DNA of 43,914 nucleotides from Candidatus Moranbacteria bacterium RIFCSPHIGHO2_02_FULL_40_12b (GTDB lineage: Bacteria > Patescibacteriota > Minisyncoccia > Moranbacterales > 2-12-FULL-40-10): positions 657 through 44,570 of the forward strand of contig MFRX01000034.1 of assembly GCA_001784725.1 (NCBI GenBank), written 5' to 3'. Positions 37,254 through 43,913 of this stretch are shown in pieces; position 1 is the first letter of the stretch, and each line of letters begins with the position of its first letter. A model generated the notes under the pieces. That model had not been told where the DNA came from and did not search any database. It saw only the letters and a list, made by a program, of their open reading frames with translations. The position numbers were made by a program, and so were the translations under genes.

Positions 37254-37835
37254 ATGACATTGGATAAAATAAAAAAACTTAGAGAAAAAACAGGAGCTGG
37301 AGTAGTAGATGCCAAAAAAGCGCTGGAAGAAGCAGATGGCGATGAGGAAAAAGCCATTGAGATAATCAGAAAAAAAGGACAAGCCAAAGCGCTGAAAAAA
37401 TCAGACCGGGAAGCGAAAGAAGGAGTGATCTCATCTTATGTCCATTCTAATTTGAAAATCGGAGCGATGGTAAAGCTTTATTGCGAGACCGATTTTGTCG
37501 CCCGAAACAGCGAATTCCAGCAGTTAGCCAGGGACATTGCCATGCACATCGCGGCGATGGATCCGAAATTCATAAAACCCGGAGACGTTTCTTCGGAAAT
37601 TATAAAAAAAGAAAGAGAAATCTGGACTGAACAGCTGAAAAAAGAAGGGAAGCCGGAAAAAATGCTCCATAAAATTCTGGAGGGTAAGGAAAAAAAATTC
37701 AGGGAAGAGTCGGCATTGCTTACCCAACCATTCGTCAAAAATCCGGAGATAACCGTAGGAGAATTAATTGCCGAGAAAGTGGGAAAGATAGGAGAGAATA
37801 TCCAGGTGGGGGGATTTGTGAGGTATGAATTATAA
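37254..37835 (+). CDS. tsf: Elongation factor Ts (short form)
   Basis: 193-aa EF-Ts, nucleotide-exchange factor of EF-Tu. It has LDKIKKLREKTGAGVVDAKKALEE and KAIEIIRKKGQAKALKK (UBA-like domain), then ETDFVARNSEFQQLARDIAMHIAAM and the end ENIQVGGFVRYEL. It is much shorter than E. coli EF-Ts (283 aa) because it has a single core repeat, as in Thermus and many Patescibacteria. The N-terminal MTLDKIKK start follows a CATATG at the end of the repeat. Confidence 0.96.
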   Translation: MTLDKIKKLREKTGAGVVDAKKALEEADGDEEKAIEIIRKKGQAKALKKSDREAKEGVISSYVHSNLKIGAMVKLYCETDFVARNSEFQQLARDIAMHIAAMDPKFIKPGDVSSEIIKKEREIWTEQLKKEGKPEKMLHKILEGKEKKFREESALLTQPFVKNPEITVGELIAEKVGKIGENIQVGGFVRYEL

Positions 37836-37972
37836 CTTTTACGAATTACCTGCCTACCGGCAGGCAGGCGAATTTTTACTAATATACGAATTGCAATTTT
37901 CTTAACATTAATTCCCGATTCAAGTTTTTCAAAAATTAGTATATTCGTACGGATTAGTAATTAGTAAACATT
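37836..37972. repeat. Family I intergenic repeat before the ricT-like gene
   Basis: TACGAATTACCTGCCTACCG and CTAATATACGAATTG, mirrored by AAATTAGTATATTCGTACGG and ATTAGTAATTAGTAAAC. The CCTGCCTACCGGCAGGCAGG palindrome is nested in its left arm, a repeat in a repeat. Confidence 0.7.
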
Positions 37973-38746
37973 ATGAAGGTTTTAGTCAGTTTGTATAAAT
38001 GGGAAAATCCGCGCCTTTGTTCAAGTGAAAGCGAACTTTCTAAGGGAGATAAGATTGTCATCGAAGGCGAGTTCGGTCCGGATATCGGCACGGTTTTAAT
38101 ATCCGGCGTGGAAACCGCTGACAATCCGCAGCAAAATGTGTTAAGAAAAGCAACTCAGAGGGACATAGAGGCCTTTAAAAAAAATAACGCGAGGAAAAAT
38201 GAAATTGTCGAGACGGCGAGGAAAAAAGCCAAGACGCTTGGCCTGGAAATGAAGATTATTGACGCGCGTTCAACTCTGGACGGAGGAAATATGATTGTCG
38301 CGTTTACCGCCAACGAAAGGGTTGATTTTCGGGAATTGGTTAAAGCCATTTCAAAATTATTCCACCGATCAGTAAGGATGCAGCAAATTGGCTCCCGGGA
38401 TGAAGCCCGAAAACTAGGCGGATGCGGGATATGCGGAAGAGAACTTTGTTGCGTGAGGTTTTCAGGCAACCTCCCGAGCATTACTACGGAAATGGCGCGG
38501 GTTCAACAAATAGCGCACCGCGGATCGGAGCGGATATCCGGCCTTTGCGGGCGGCTGATGTGCTGCCTTTCCTTTGAATCCGAACAGTACAAGGAGCTTC
38601 TTTCCGGAATGCCGGAGCTCCATAGTTTTGTCAAGGTAAAAGAGGGAAAAGGAGAAGTGATGGAAATAAACGCCATTAAACAAGAAATAAAAATAAAAAC
38701 AGAAGACGACAAAATCCTAATAATTAAAAAAGAGAATTTACTCTGA
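37973..38746 (+). CDS. ricT: PSP1/RicT-like protein
   Basis: 257-aa protein of the PSP1 C-terminal domain family (YaaT/RicT). In Bacillus, RicT binds iron-sulfur clusters with RicA and RicF and helps mRNA processing. The conserved PSP1 block reads FTANERVDFRELVKAISKLFHRSVRMQQIG; Cys clusters are GGCGICGRELCCVRF and GLCGRLMCCLSFE. RicA and RicF are not near. The start is the ATG after the repeat. It overlaps the TPR gene by one base. Confidence 0.88.
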   Translation: MKVLVSLYKWENPRLCSSESELSKGDKIVIEGEFGPDIGTVLISGVETADNPQQNVLRKATQRDIEAFKKNNARKNEIVETARKKAKTLGLEMKIIDARSTLDGGNMIVAFTANERVDFRELVKAISKLFHRSVRMQQIGSRDEARKLGGCGICGRELCCVRFSGNLPSITTEMARVQQIAHRGSERISGLCGRLMCCLSFESEQYKELLSGMPELHSFVKVKEGKGEVMEINAIKQEIKIKTEDDKILIIKKENLL

Positions 38747-39441
38747 TGATTTATTTAATAATTCCGCCAATTATAATAATTGTTTGTATGGCTTTATTGC
38801 TCTTTCTTTTTTCGCGGAAGTCGCCGCAACTTTACCGGATGAACGAGCAAAAAAAGGAAGAGGTTTTAATGCAGCCGCCGCCTGACAAAATAAGCAAAAT
38901 AAAGTCCATATTCTCCGAGATTTCCCTGAAGTTTCTTGAACATTGGTCGCAGAGAACGAAAGTCTGGTTTCTGAAACTTCACAATTTAGCCAACAGCGCC
39001 TTCCACAAAATAAGGGAAAAAAGAAAAAATGGGAAAGAAGAAAATAAAATAGCGGAAGAAACCAAAGAGGAAGCGGCGGAAGAAAAAAAAGATGAAGCAC
39101 TGGAAGAAACATTTGTCAGGAAAATTTCGGAACCTGAAAAGGCGGCCGAAGCAGGAATCCCTGAAGAAAAAATAAGCGAACCGATGGTCAGCAAAGAGGC
39201 GGTTCAGCCGGAAACCAGGCCTGATGAAAAAAATGAATACGAGCAAATTCTTATTGACCGGATTGCCGCCAATCCCAAGGATATCGAGGCCTATGAGCGG
39301 CTGGGAGATTATTATATTGAAAGAAAAAATTACGTCGATGCCAAGGAGTGTTTCAGCCAGGTTTTAAAGCTAAACCCCGGCTATCGGAGGGCGAAAATGA
39401 AGATGAGGCGGCTGGAGAAAATGCTGAAAGTGGAAAAATAA
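38746..39441 (+). CDS. Membrane-anchored TPR protein
   Basis: 231-aa protein with one N-terminal membrane helix (about 1-22, IYLIIPPIIIIVCMALLLFL), a long charged, Glu/Lys-rich low-complexity middle (90-160), and a C-terminal TPR unit (PKDIEAYERLGDYYIERKNYVDAKECFSQVLKLNP). The shared base with the ricT-like stop (TGATG) indicates coupling. It likely works as a membrane scaffold, with the TPR in the cytoplasm or outside depending on topology. No family name is certain. Confidence 0.75.
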   Translation: MIYLIIPPIIIIVCMALLLFLFSRKSPQLYRMNEQKKEEVLMQPPPDKISKIKSIFSEISLKFLEHWSQRTKVWFLKLHNLANSAFHKIREKRKNGKEENKIAEETKEEAAEEKKDEALEETFVRKISEPEKAAEAGIPEEKISEPMVSKEAVQPETRPDEKNEYEQILIDRIAANPKDIEAYERLGDYYIERKNYVDAKECFSQVLKLNPGYRRAKMKMRRLEKMLKVEK

Positions 39442-39452
39442 TTTTTTTCTAT

Positions 39453-39475
39453 GCCAGGGTAGCTCAACGGCAGAC
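39453..39475 (+). pseudogene. tRNA-like 5' fragment A
   Basis: GCCAGGGTAGCTCAACGGC resembles the acceptor and D arm of a tRNA; nothing matches an anticodon or T arm before the next fragment. Confidence 0.4.
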
Positions 39476-39490
39476 CTGCCCGCCATCGCC

Positions 39491-39520
39491 TAATTTCTAG
39501 ATAGTTCAGTGGCAGAACGC
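39491..39520 (+). pseudogene. tRNA-like fragment B with TAATTTCTAGATA repeat
   Basis: AGATAGTTCAGTGGCAGAAC resembles a tRNA D arm, preceded by TAATTTCTAGATA, which recurs at 39656-39668. Confidence 0.4.
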
Positions 39521-39544
39521 TTCCTCGCCTGCTTTCGCATTAAT

Positions 39545-39617
39545 GCCCGGGTAGCTCAGTCGGCAGAGCAACTCCATGGTAAGGAGTAGGCCACCGGTTC
39601 AAATCCGGTCTCGGGCT
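39545..39617 (+). tRNA. tRNA-Thr (anticodon GGT)
   Basis: Acceptor GCCCGGG pairs with CTCGGGC (one G-T); anticodon stem ACTCC/GGAGT with loop ATGGTAA gives GGT; T arm ACCGGTTCAAATCCGGT; discriminator T. CCA not encoded. Confidence 0.93.
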
Positions 39618-39626
39618 CAAGCATTA

Positions 39627-39668
39627 GCCGGAATGTGGCAGACTAGTCAAATGGATAATTTCTAGATA
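39627..39668 (+). pseudogene. tRNA-like fragment C with second TAATTTCTAGATA
   Basis: GCCGGAATGTGGCAGACTAG resembles the start of a tRNA-Leu-type gene, and the sequence then passes into TAATTTCTAGATA. No complete cloverleaf. Confidence 0.4.
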
Positions 39669-39671
39669 CTG

Positions 39672-39700
39672 TTGCGTTTTTCTTTTGCTCCTTGTATAAT
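39672..39700 (+). promoter_or_regulatory. Promoter giving a leaderless mRNA for the HTH protein
   Basis: TTGCGT at 39672, 17-nt spacer, TATAAT at 39695. The ATG at 39707 is where transcription would start. Confidence 0.6.
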
Positions 39701-39706
39701 TAAAAT

Positions 39707-40318
39707 ATGGCTGCGATCAGCAAAAATTTAGTCAAAAAAGTCAGGGAGCTTTATTATGATAAACAATTTAGCGTTAACGATGTTGCAAATAAGCTGGGAG
39801 TTTCAATAGATGCTGTTTTTTACTGCATGAGAAAAAATGGTATAAAAAGAAGAAAGAAACACGAAAGCAATGCGATCAGATATGAAAGGCAGAAACCATC
39901 ATTTAAGTTAAAAAAAATAAACAGTGAAAAATTGAAGATACTAAAAGTTGTAGGAGTGATGCTTTATTGGGCAGAAGGATACAAAGTTGGCAAAAGATGC
40001 ATGGTGGACTTTGCCAACAGCGATAAGGACATGATATTGCTCTTTTTAAAATTTTTAAGAAGAGTCTGCGGAATAGATGAAAAAAAACTGAGAGTGTACT
40101 CCTATTTCTATTCCAATCAGGATATAAGCAAAAACATAAATTATTGGAGTAAATTGACCAGGGTTTCCAAAAAACAATTTTCAAAACCATATATCCGCGA
40201 TGGTTTTAAGGAAGAAAAAAGAGATAAGATGCCCTATGGATTGATTCATATAAGATATAATGATAAAAAATTGCTGAACTTGATATTAAGCTGGATAGGC
40301 GAATATAAAAATTATTAA
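39707..40318 (+). CDS. HTH protein with LAGLIDADG-like C-terminal region
   Basis: 203-aa protein. Residues 5-45 form a helix-turn-helix (VRELYYDKQFSVNDVANKLGVSIDAVFYCMRKNGIKRR). The rest, VVGVMLYWAEGYKVGKRC...VDFANSDKDMILLFLKFLRRVCGI, is a family I recall as common in CPR genomes and similar in pattern to LAGLIDADG nucleases (small hydrophobic helix ending in acidic residues, then NSD, then LKFLR). No clear second LAGLIDADG motif. It is in the middle of a tRNA cluster with broken tRNAs, which would fit an endonuclease that moves around tRNA genes, but this is inference. Confidence 0.6.
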   Translation: MAAISKNLVKKVRELYYDKQFSVNDVANKLGVSIDAVFYCMRKNGIKRRKKHESNAIRYERQKPSFKLKKINSEKLKILKVVGVMLYWAEGYKVGKRCMVDFANSDKDMILLFLKFLRRVCGIDEKKLRVYSYFYSNQDISKNINYWSKLTRVSKKQFSKPYIRDGFKEEKRDKMPYGLIHIRYNDKKLLNLILSWIGEYKNY

Positions 40319-40319
40319 T

Positions 40320-40404
40320 GGGTGTGTCGTATAGCGGCAATTACATGGGTCTGTAAAACCCACGCCTCCGGGCTACGCAGGTTCGAGTCCTGCCGCACCC
40401 ACCA
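40320..40404 (+). tRNA. tRNA-Tyr (anticodon GTA), CCA encoded
   Basis: Acceptor GGGTGTG pairs with CGCACCC (one T-G); anticodon stem TGGGT/ACCCA with loop CTGTAAA gives GTA; long variable arm (class II) with CCTCCGGG; T arm GCAGGTTCGAGTCCTGC; discriminator A followed by CCA at 40402-40404. The only tRNA here with genomic CCA. Confidence 0.93.
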
Positions 40405-40419
40405 AATTAATTATAAAAA

Positions 40420-40491
40420 GCCGGAGTAGCTCAATGGCAGAGCAACTGTTTTGTAAACAGTGGGCTGGGGGTTCAATTCCTCTCTCCGGCT
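40420..40491 (+). tRNA. tRNA-Thr (anticodon TGT)
   Basis: Acceptor GCCGGAG pairs with CTCCGGC; anticodon stem ACTGT/ACAGT with loop TTTGTAA gives TGT; discriminator T, as in tRNA-Thr(GGT). Confidence 0.94.
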
Positions 40492-40603
40492 CACGAGTAT
40501 ATAAATTCACTAATCAACGCGAATTTTATCTCAAATTGTCGCGAATACGTAAATTAGAGATTATTGGCGAATAAATTAGAGTTAATTTGCGATTTATAAC
40601 ATT

Positions 40604-40759
40604 ATGGCTAGAGAAAATTTGGCAAAACTAAAATGCTCCGAGTGCAAAAACATCACTTATTGGACGACCCGCAATAAGAAAAAAATCAAGGAAAAACTGG
40701 AACTGAAAAAGCACTGCAAATTCTGCCGCAAGCACACGGCGCATAAGGAAACAAAGTAA
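40604..40759 (+). CDS. rpmG: 50S ribosomal protein L33
   Basis: 51-aa zinc-type L33: MARENLAKLKCSECKNITYW, then TTRNKKKIKEKLELKKHC and CKFCRKHTAHKETK, with two CxxC pairs. The start is the ATG at 40604 and the length is standard. It lies between tRNA-Thr and tRNA-Trp, and secE is elsewhere, unlike the common rpmG-secE order. Confidence 0.92.
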   Translation: MARENLAKLKCSECKNITYWTTRNKKKIKEKLELKKHCKFCRKHTAHKETK

Positions 40760-40764
40760 TTTTT

Positions 40765-40836
40765 CATTAAAGCATGAAAGCATAAAAACAAATATTGTTC
40801 TTTGTTCTTGTGTTTTTATGTTATGGTGTTTTAATG
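40765..40836. repeat. Family IV repeat before the tRNA-Trp pair
   Basis: CATTAAAGCATGAAAGCATA and the mirrored TGTTTTTATGTTATGGTGTT TTAATG, the second written in two parts. Same type as 18971-19030. Confidence 0.7.
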
Positions 40837-40846
40837 AATTATTTTT

Positions 40847-40928
40847 GGGAGTGTAGTTAAGTGGTATAACTCCGGTCTCCAACCCCGCCGCTCGCGAGCA
40901 GCGGGGCGATTCCCTCCACCCGCGCAAA
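40847..40928 (+). pseudogene. Broken duplicate of tRNA-Trp with a GC palindrome inside
   Basis: The first 36 nt are identical to tRNA-Trp at 40959, up to the anticodon CCA. Then the 3' side of the anticodon stem and variable loop are replaced by CCCCGCCGCTCGCGAGC and AGCGGGG, a near palindrome. CGATTCCCTCCAC of the T arm returns, but the acceptor 3' strand is CCCGCGC instead of TCCTGC. It cannot fold as a tRNA. Confidence 0.8.
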
Positions 40929-40958
40929 TTTACAATATTAAAAATAAAAAAATATTTT

Positions 40959-41029
40959 GGGAGTGTAGTTAAGTGGTATAACTCCGGTCTCCAAAACCGG
41001 TGTCGGGGGTCCGATTCCCTCCACTCCTG
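40959..41029 (+). tRNA. tRNA-Trp (anticodon CCA)
   Basis: Acceptor GGGAGTG pairs with CACTCCT (one G-T); anticodon stem CCGGT/ACCGG with loop CTCCAAA gives CCA; T arm contains GGGGGTCCGATTCCC; discriminator G. The CCA anticodon fits a standard code with UGA as stop. Confidence 0.93.
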
Positions 41030-41043
41030 CTAGCTGTAAATTT

Positions 41044-41292
41044 ATGCATTATGTCTATATTTTAAAAAGCGAAAAAGATAATCGACTCTATATCGGCTAC
41101 TCTAGCGATTTGAAAAACAGAATAAAAGATCATAATGAAGGTCTAGTAGGGGCGACAAAACATAGGCGGCCTTTGGAATTAATTTACTACGAGGCATATA
41201 ATGATAAAAAGTTAGCCCGGGAAAGAGAAATACAACTTAAGAAATTCGGTTCTTCGTATCAGGGATTAATAAAAAGATTAAAGTTGAAATAA
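41044..41292 (+). CDS. GIY-YIG nuclease superfamily protein
   Basis: 82-aa single-domain protein: MHYVYILKSEKDNRLYIGYSSDLKNRIKDHN has the GIY and YIG-like strands (YVYILKS and LYIGYS), the Arg of the active site, and the conserved Glu in ARERE. It belongs to the YhbQ-like branch, of uncertain biological role; possible homing activity is suggested by its place next to the tRNA cluster. Confidence 0.85.
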   Translation: MHYVYILKSEKDNRLYIGYSSDLKNRIKDHNEGLVGATKHRRPLELIYYEAYNDKKLAREREIQLKKFGSSYQGLIKRLKLK

Positions 41293-41329
41293 TAAATTTG
41301 AGAACTTAGTTAAGAAGGGCTTTTTATAT

Positions 41330-41358
41330 TTGACAATTTCAAAAAAATGTAGTAGCAT
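41330..41358 (+). promoter_or_regulatory. Promoter of the two-gene unknown operon
   Basis: TTGACA at 41330, 17-nt spacer, TAGCAT at 41353. Confidence 0.6.
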
Positions 41359-41385
41359 TGGAAGTTAATAAAGGAGGTGAGTACC

Positions 41386-41856
41386 TTGAAAAGCACAGAG
41401 AAAATATGCAAGGAAATCATATATTCCATTATCCATCCCCTTAGCCCGATTCTATTGGGCAGGAAGCTTTCCGCCGAAGAGGCAAAATTATTAGTCGATA
41501 AACTAAAAAAAGAAGATCTGGAAAACACCGAGACCTATCAGTTTATCGAATTTACCAAAGAGCATACATTGGCTTTCAAGGCCTCTTATCGCTGTCAGCG
41601 CATCGCCTTTTATAAATTTGTCGAAAAATTTCTTGATCAATTGGAAAAAATCGGCGGGTACAGCAAACGGTATGACAAGTTAATAGACGAAATTGTCCAA
41701 GCCGAAAAAAATAGCGGAAACATCACATTTAATTCAGAAGGAGAGAAAATTTTCGAAATGGCGCGGAAAATAAAAGAAGTGATAGAGAAAGATTATGAGG
41801 AAAGAAGAAAGGCAGTCAAAGAAAGAAAGAAAATAAAGGAGGTGGTAAAATCTTGA
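41386..41856 (+). CDS. Hypothetical helical protein (operon gene 1)
   Basis: 156-aa, mainly helical, charged, no membrane segment; no recognised family. The start is TTG, given by AAAGGAGGTG at correct distance; a GTG at 41377 lies inside the Shine-Dalgarno region. Residues 1-25 are more hydrophobic (ICKEIIYSIIHPLSPILLG), the rest is coiled-coil-like ending in a Lys/Glu-rich tail. The TGA stop overlaps the TTG of the next gene. Confidence 0.65.
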   Translation: MKSTEKICKEIIYSIIHPLSPILLGRKLSAEEAKLLVDKLKKEDLENTETYQFIEFTKEHTLAFKASYRCQRIAFYKFVEKFLDQLEKIGGYSKRYDKLIDEIVQAEKNSGNITFNSEGEKIFEMARKIKEVIEKDYEERRKAVKERKKIKEVVKS

Positions 41857-42194
41857 ATAAAGATATTTCTGAAAAAGAGGCACTGAAAAGAATGTTACTC
41901 CGGATCCTTAGCCGGATCAATAGCGCAATATCGTCGGATAATATTCTCACGATTGACGATGTCTTTGAAGACAAAAATTTCAAAATTTTTCTGGATCTCG
42001 TCTACGACGGTATGGAAAGGAAAAAGAGTATGAGCAATGTAATTATCCGGACAAGAGTCGCATTGCGACCGCTTGAAAAAATGGAAGAAAAAGAAGCGGT
42101 TAAAGTTTTAAATCTAATGATTAACGGCATAGAAAACGTAAACCGCACATTAGCGGAAAGGAGGATTCAGCAGAAACTAAAAAGGAATCAGTAA
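41853..42194 (+). CDS. Hypothetical helical protein (operon gene 2)
   Basis: 113-aa, helical, no recognised family. Its Shine-Dalgarno AAAGGAGGTGG lies inside the previous gene, and TTG overlaps that gene's TGA (TTGA), so the two are translationally coupled. Pattern of hydrophobic residues in LLRILSRINSAISSDNILTIDDVFEDKNFKIFLDLVYDGM suggests a helical bundle. Terminator at the end. Confidence 0.65.
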   Translation: MNKDISEKEALKRMLLRILSRINSAISSDNILTIDDVFEDKNFKIFLDLVYDGMERKKSMSNVIIRTRVALRPLEKMEEKEAVKVLNLMINGIENVNRTLAERRIQQKLKRNQ

Positions 42195-42216
42195 TAAAAT
42201 TACCGGTTCCTTTTTT
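42181..42216 (+). terminator. Terminator overlapping the gene end
   Basis: AAGGAATC (in the last codons) pairs with GGTTCCTT, followed by TTTT. Confidence 0.65.
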
Positions 42217-42234
42217 AATTGCTAAAATTATCAT

Positions 42235-42263
42235 TTGACAAACTGTCATAAATATGATAACAT
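42235..42263 (+). promoter_or_regulatory. Promoter of the barrel-like protein gene
   Basis: TTGACA at 42235, 17-nt spacer, TAACAT at 42258. Confidence 0.7.
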
Positions 42264-42332
42264 AGCATATTGTGTAATTTAACAAAAAAGCTTTTTAAAG
42301 CTTTATAAAAAATTCAAAAAGGAGGATTGGGA

Positions 42333-43412
42333 ATGAAAGATTTAAAGCAAAATATTTGGTTTGACGCGAAACTCGGAGTCATTTTGTTGGTATTATTATA
42401 TTTATTGGCGTTTTGCGCCAAAGCGAAAGCCGACGAATTATCCGAGGCCTTCGCGACGGTGGAGGTGCTGTCCGCCGATTGCGCCTCAATGGGCAACGCC
42501 TGCGTTTCAGCGCGGGAATTCTCCAGCGACTTAAATCCGGCGTTAGTGGCAGTTACCACCAGTAAGGATTTTAAGTGGGGAATCAGTCCCGCTTACGCGT
42601 CCGTAAATTTCAAAAACGGGCCGGATATTCAGGGCGGTTCCTTGAGTTTTTCGGTAGCGCTTCCGAAAGGAGTGCTGCAACTGTCATACACCGGAGCCGG
42701 ATCAAATCGGCATACGGATTTTATTGAAGCCGATGGGATATTAATTTCCAGTTCACTGGACTTTGATTCCCTGCAGAACTTTGGAGTCCAGTATGGGATA
42801 GATATTGTTAAAAATCTGATCAAAAAAGGCGACAAACTCTATATAGGAGCCGGGTATACTTATTCCAAGTCCAAAATATTGTCGGATCTGGCGATTATAA
42901 TTCCAATGGAGGAAAGCGATCCGCTGGCAATGGATTTTTATTTGAATTCCAAATCGCGGTCGCATACCTACACGGCTGGAGCTGTTTATGTTCCAATGGA
43001 GAAAATATCACTGGGTATTGCGTATTCCTATACGCGAACCAAAACGACCAATGACACCGACATCCCGGTGGAAATCGATTCCACACCAGATGAGGAAAAA
43101 AATCGGATGAACGATTTGCGGATCGGCGCCAGCTGGAAAATTACGGATAAACTGATGCTGGCCGGCGATTACCGCCACGCGAATGTGAACAGCAATAATT
43201 TTGACCAGTATTACACCGGCGCGGAGTATTGCTTCCACGAAGCACTCTGCGTCTATGGCGGAATTCCCAATTCCGGCTGGTCGGCGGGAGCGGGATTATA
43301 TCTGGAACACGGAGGCATCAATGTTGCCTACCAGTATGACCCCTATAAGCAGGTTCGCGACGATTTCGGCAAAGCCAGGGTAGTCGCGGTGACAGGATAT
43401 TTATCTTTCTAA
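42333..43412 (+). CDS. Secreted beta-barrel (OmpP1/FadL-like) protein
   Basis: 359-aa protein starting at the ATG after AAAAGGAGG. Residues 13-28 are a hydrophobic signal core (LGVILLVLLYLLAFCA) with a likely cut after AKA near residue 33. The mature part has alternating beta strands ending in aromatic residues (GISPAYASVNF, KLYIGAGYTYSKS, ISLGIAYSYTRTKTT, LRIGASWKIT, KLMLAGDYRHANV, GWSAGAGLYLEHGGINVAYQY) and ends in VAVTGYLSF, with Phe at the end as in outer membrane proteins. About ten to fourteen strands. Two Cys near the N-terminus (SADCASMGNAC). This fits an outer-membrane or pseudo-outer envelope protein, unexpected if the host is CPR. Confidence 0.72.
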   Translation: MKDLKQNIWFDAKLGVILLVLLYLLAFCAKAKADELSEAFATVEVLSADCASMGNACVSAREFSSDLNPALVAVTTSKDFKWGISPAYASVNFKNGPDIQGGSLSFSVALPKGVLQLSYTGAGSNRHTDFIEADGILISSSLDFDSLQNFGVQYGIDIVKNLIKKGDKLYIGAGYTYSKSKILSDLAIIIPMEESDPLAMDFYLNSKSRSHTYTAGAVYVPMEKISLGIAYSYTRTKTTNDTDIPVEIDSTPDEEKNRMNDLRIGASWKITDKLMLAGDYRHANVNSNNFDQYYTGAEYCFHEALCVYGGIPNSGWSAGAGLYLEHGGINVAYQYDPYKQVRDDFGKARVVAVTGYLSF

Positions 43413-43421
43413 AGTGCAGTG

Positions 43422-43456
43422 GGCGGACAGTTCAAAATGAATTGTCCGCCGTTTTT
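43422..43456 (+). terminator. Terminator after the barrel-like gene
   Basis: GGCGGACAGTTCA pairs with TGAATTGTCCGCC (one G-T), then a run of T. Confidence 0.9.
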
Positions 43457-43463
43457 ATTTTCT

Positions 43464-43913
43464 TTAAAAAAGCGCGGAGAATGATTTCAGAAGTTCAACG
43501 GTATTTCCTTCTTCCACCACTGCCCATTGGCTGTTTTTTCTGAATACCGCTTTGTCGTATAAAACTGCCAGTTCAGGAAAATTATTTGGAAATTTTTCAG
43601 TGATTTTTGTCTCCACGAATTCCGGAAAATCCCTTTCTATCCTATATCCGGAGATAATTTTGATTTTAACTTTTCCCGATCTTTTTCTGGCTTCCAGCGC
43701 GGACTTGATAATTTCGCCGTTTATCTCCCGAACTTTAGGAATAATAAAGACGATTTCTTTGGCGTGAGTGAGAGGCAGATCTTCCAGCAGGAATCTCTCT
43801 CCCTCTTTTTCGGATAGCATTTTAATTTCGTTTTTTCCCGAAAGGTAATATTTGGATTTGAGCAGGGAAATGATGCGCAGATATTCCCGTTCCCGTTCTT
43901 CAATTTTCCTTTT
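43464..43913 (-). CDS. Hypothetical protein with coiled coil and PLD-like domain (5' partial)
   Basis: C-terminal part of a gene whose start is beyond the right edge; the frame stays open to 43913 (KIEEREREYLRIISLLKS...). The opening is a charged coiled coil, then LTHAKEIVFIIPKVREINGEIIKSALEARKRSGKVKIKIISGY, resembling the sugar-sensor or PLD-like half of TrmB-family regulators, ending WAVVEEGNTVELLKSFSALF. Convergent with the barrel gene across the terminator. The regulator assignment is tentative. Confidence 0.6.
   Translation of the reverse strand, partial: KRKIEEREREYLRIISLLKSKYYLSGKNEIKMLSEKEGERFLLEDLPLTHAKEIVFIIPKVREINGEIIKSALEARKRSGKVKIKIISGYRIERDFPEFVETKITEKFPNNFPELAVLYDKAVFRKNSQWAVVEEGNTVELLKSFSALF

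Noticed and set aside
40847..40928. First tRNA-Trp copy as a functional tRNA or an intron-bearing tRNA
   Set aside because: Removing the GC palindrome does not restore the anticodon-stem 3' strand, and the acceptor end does not pair, so an intron is not a good explanation.
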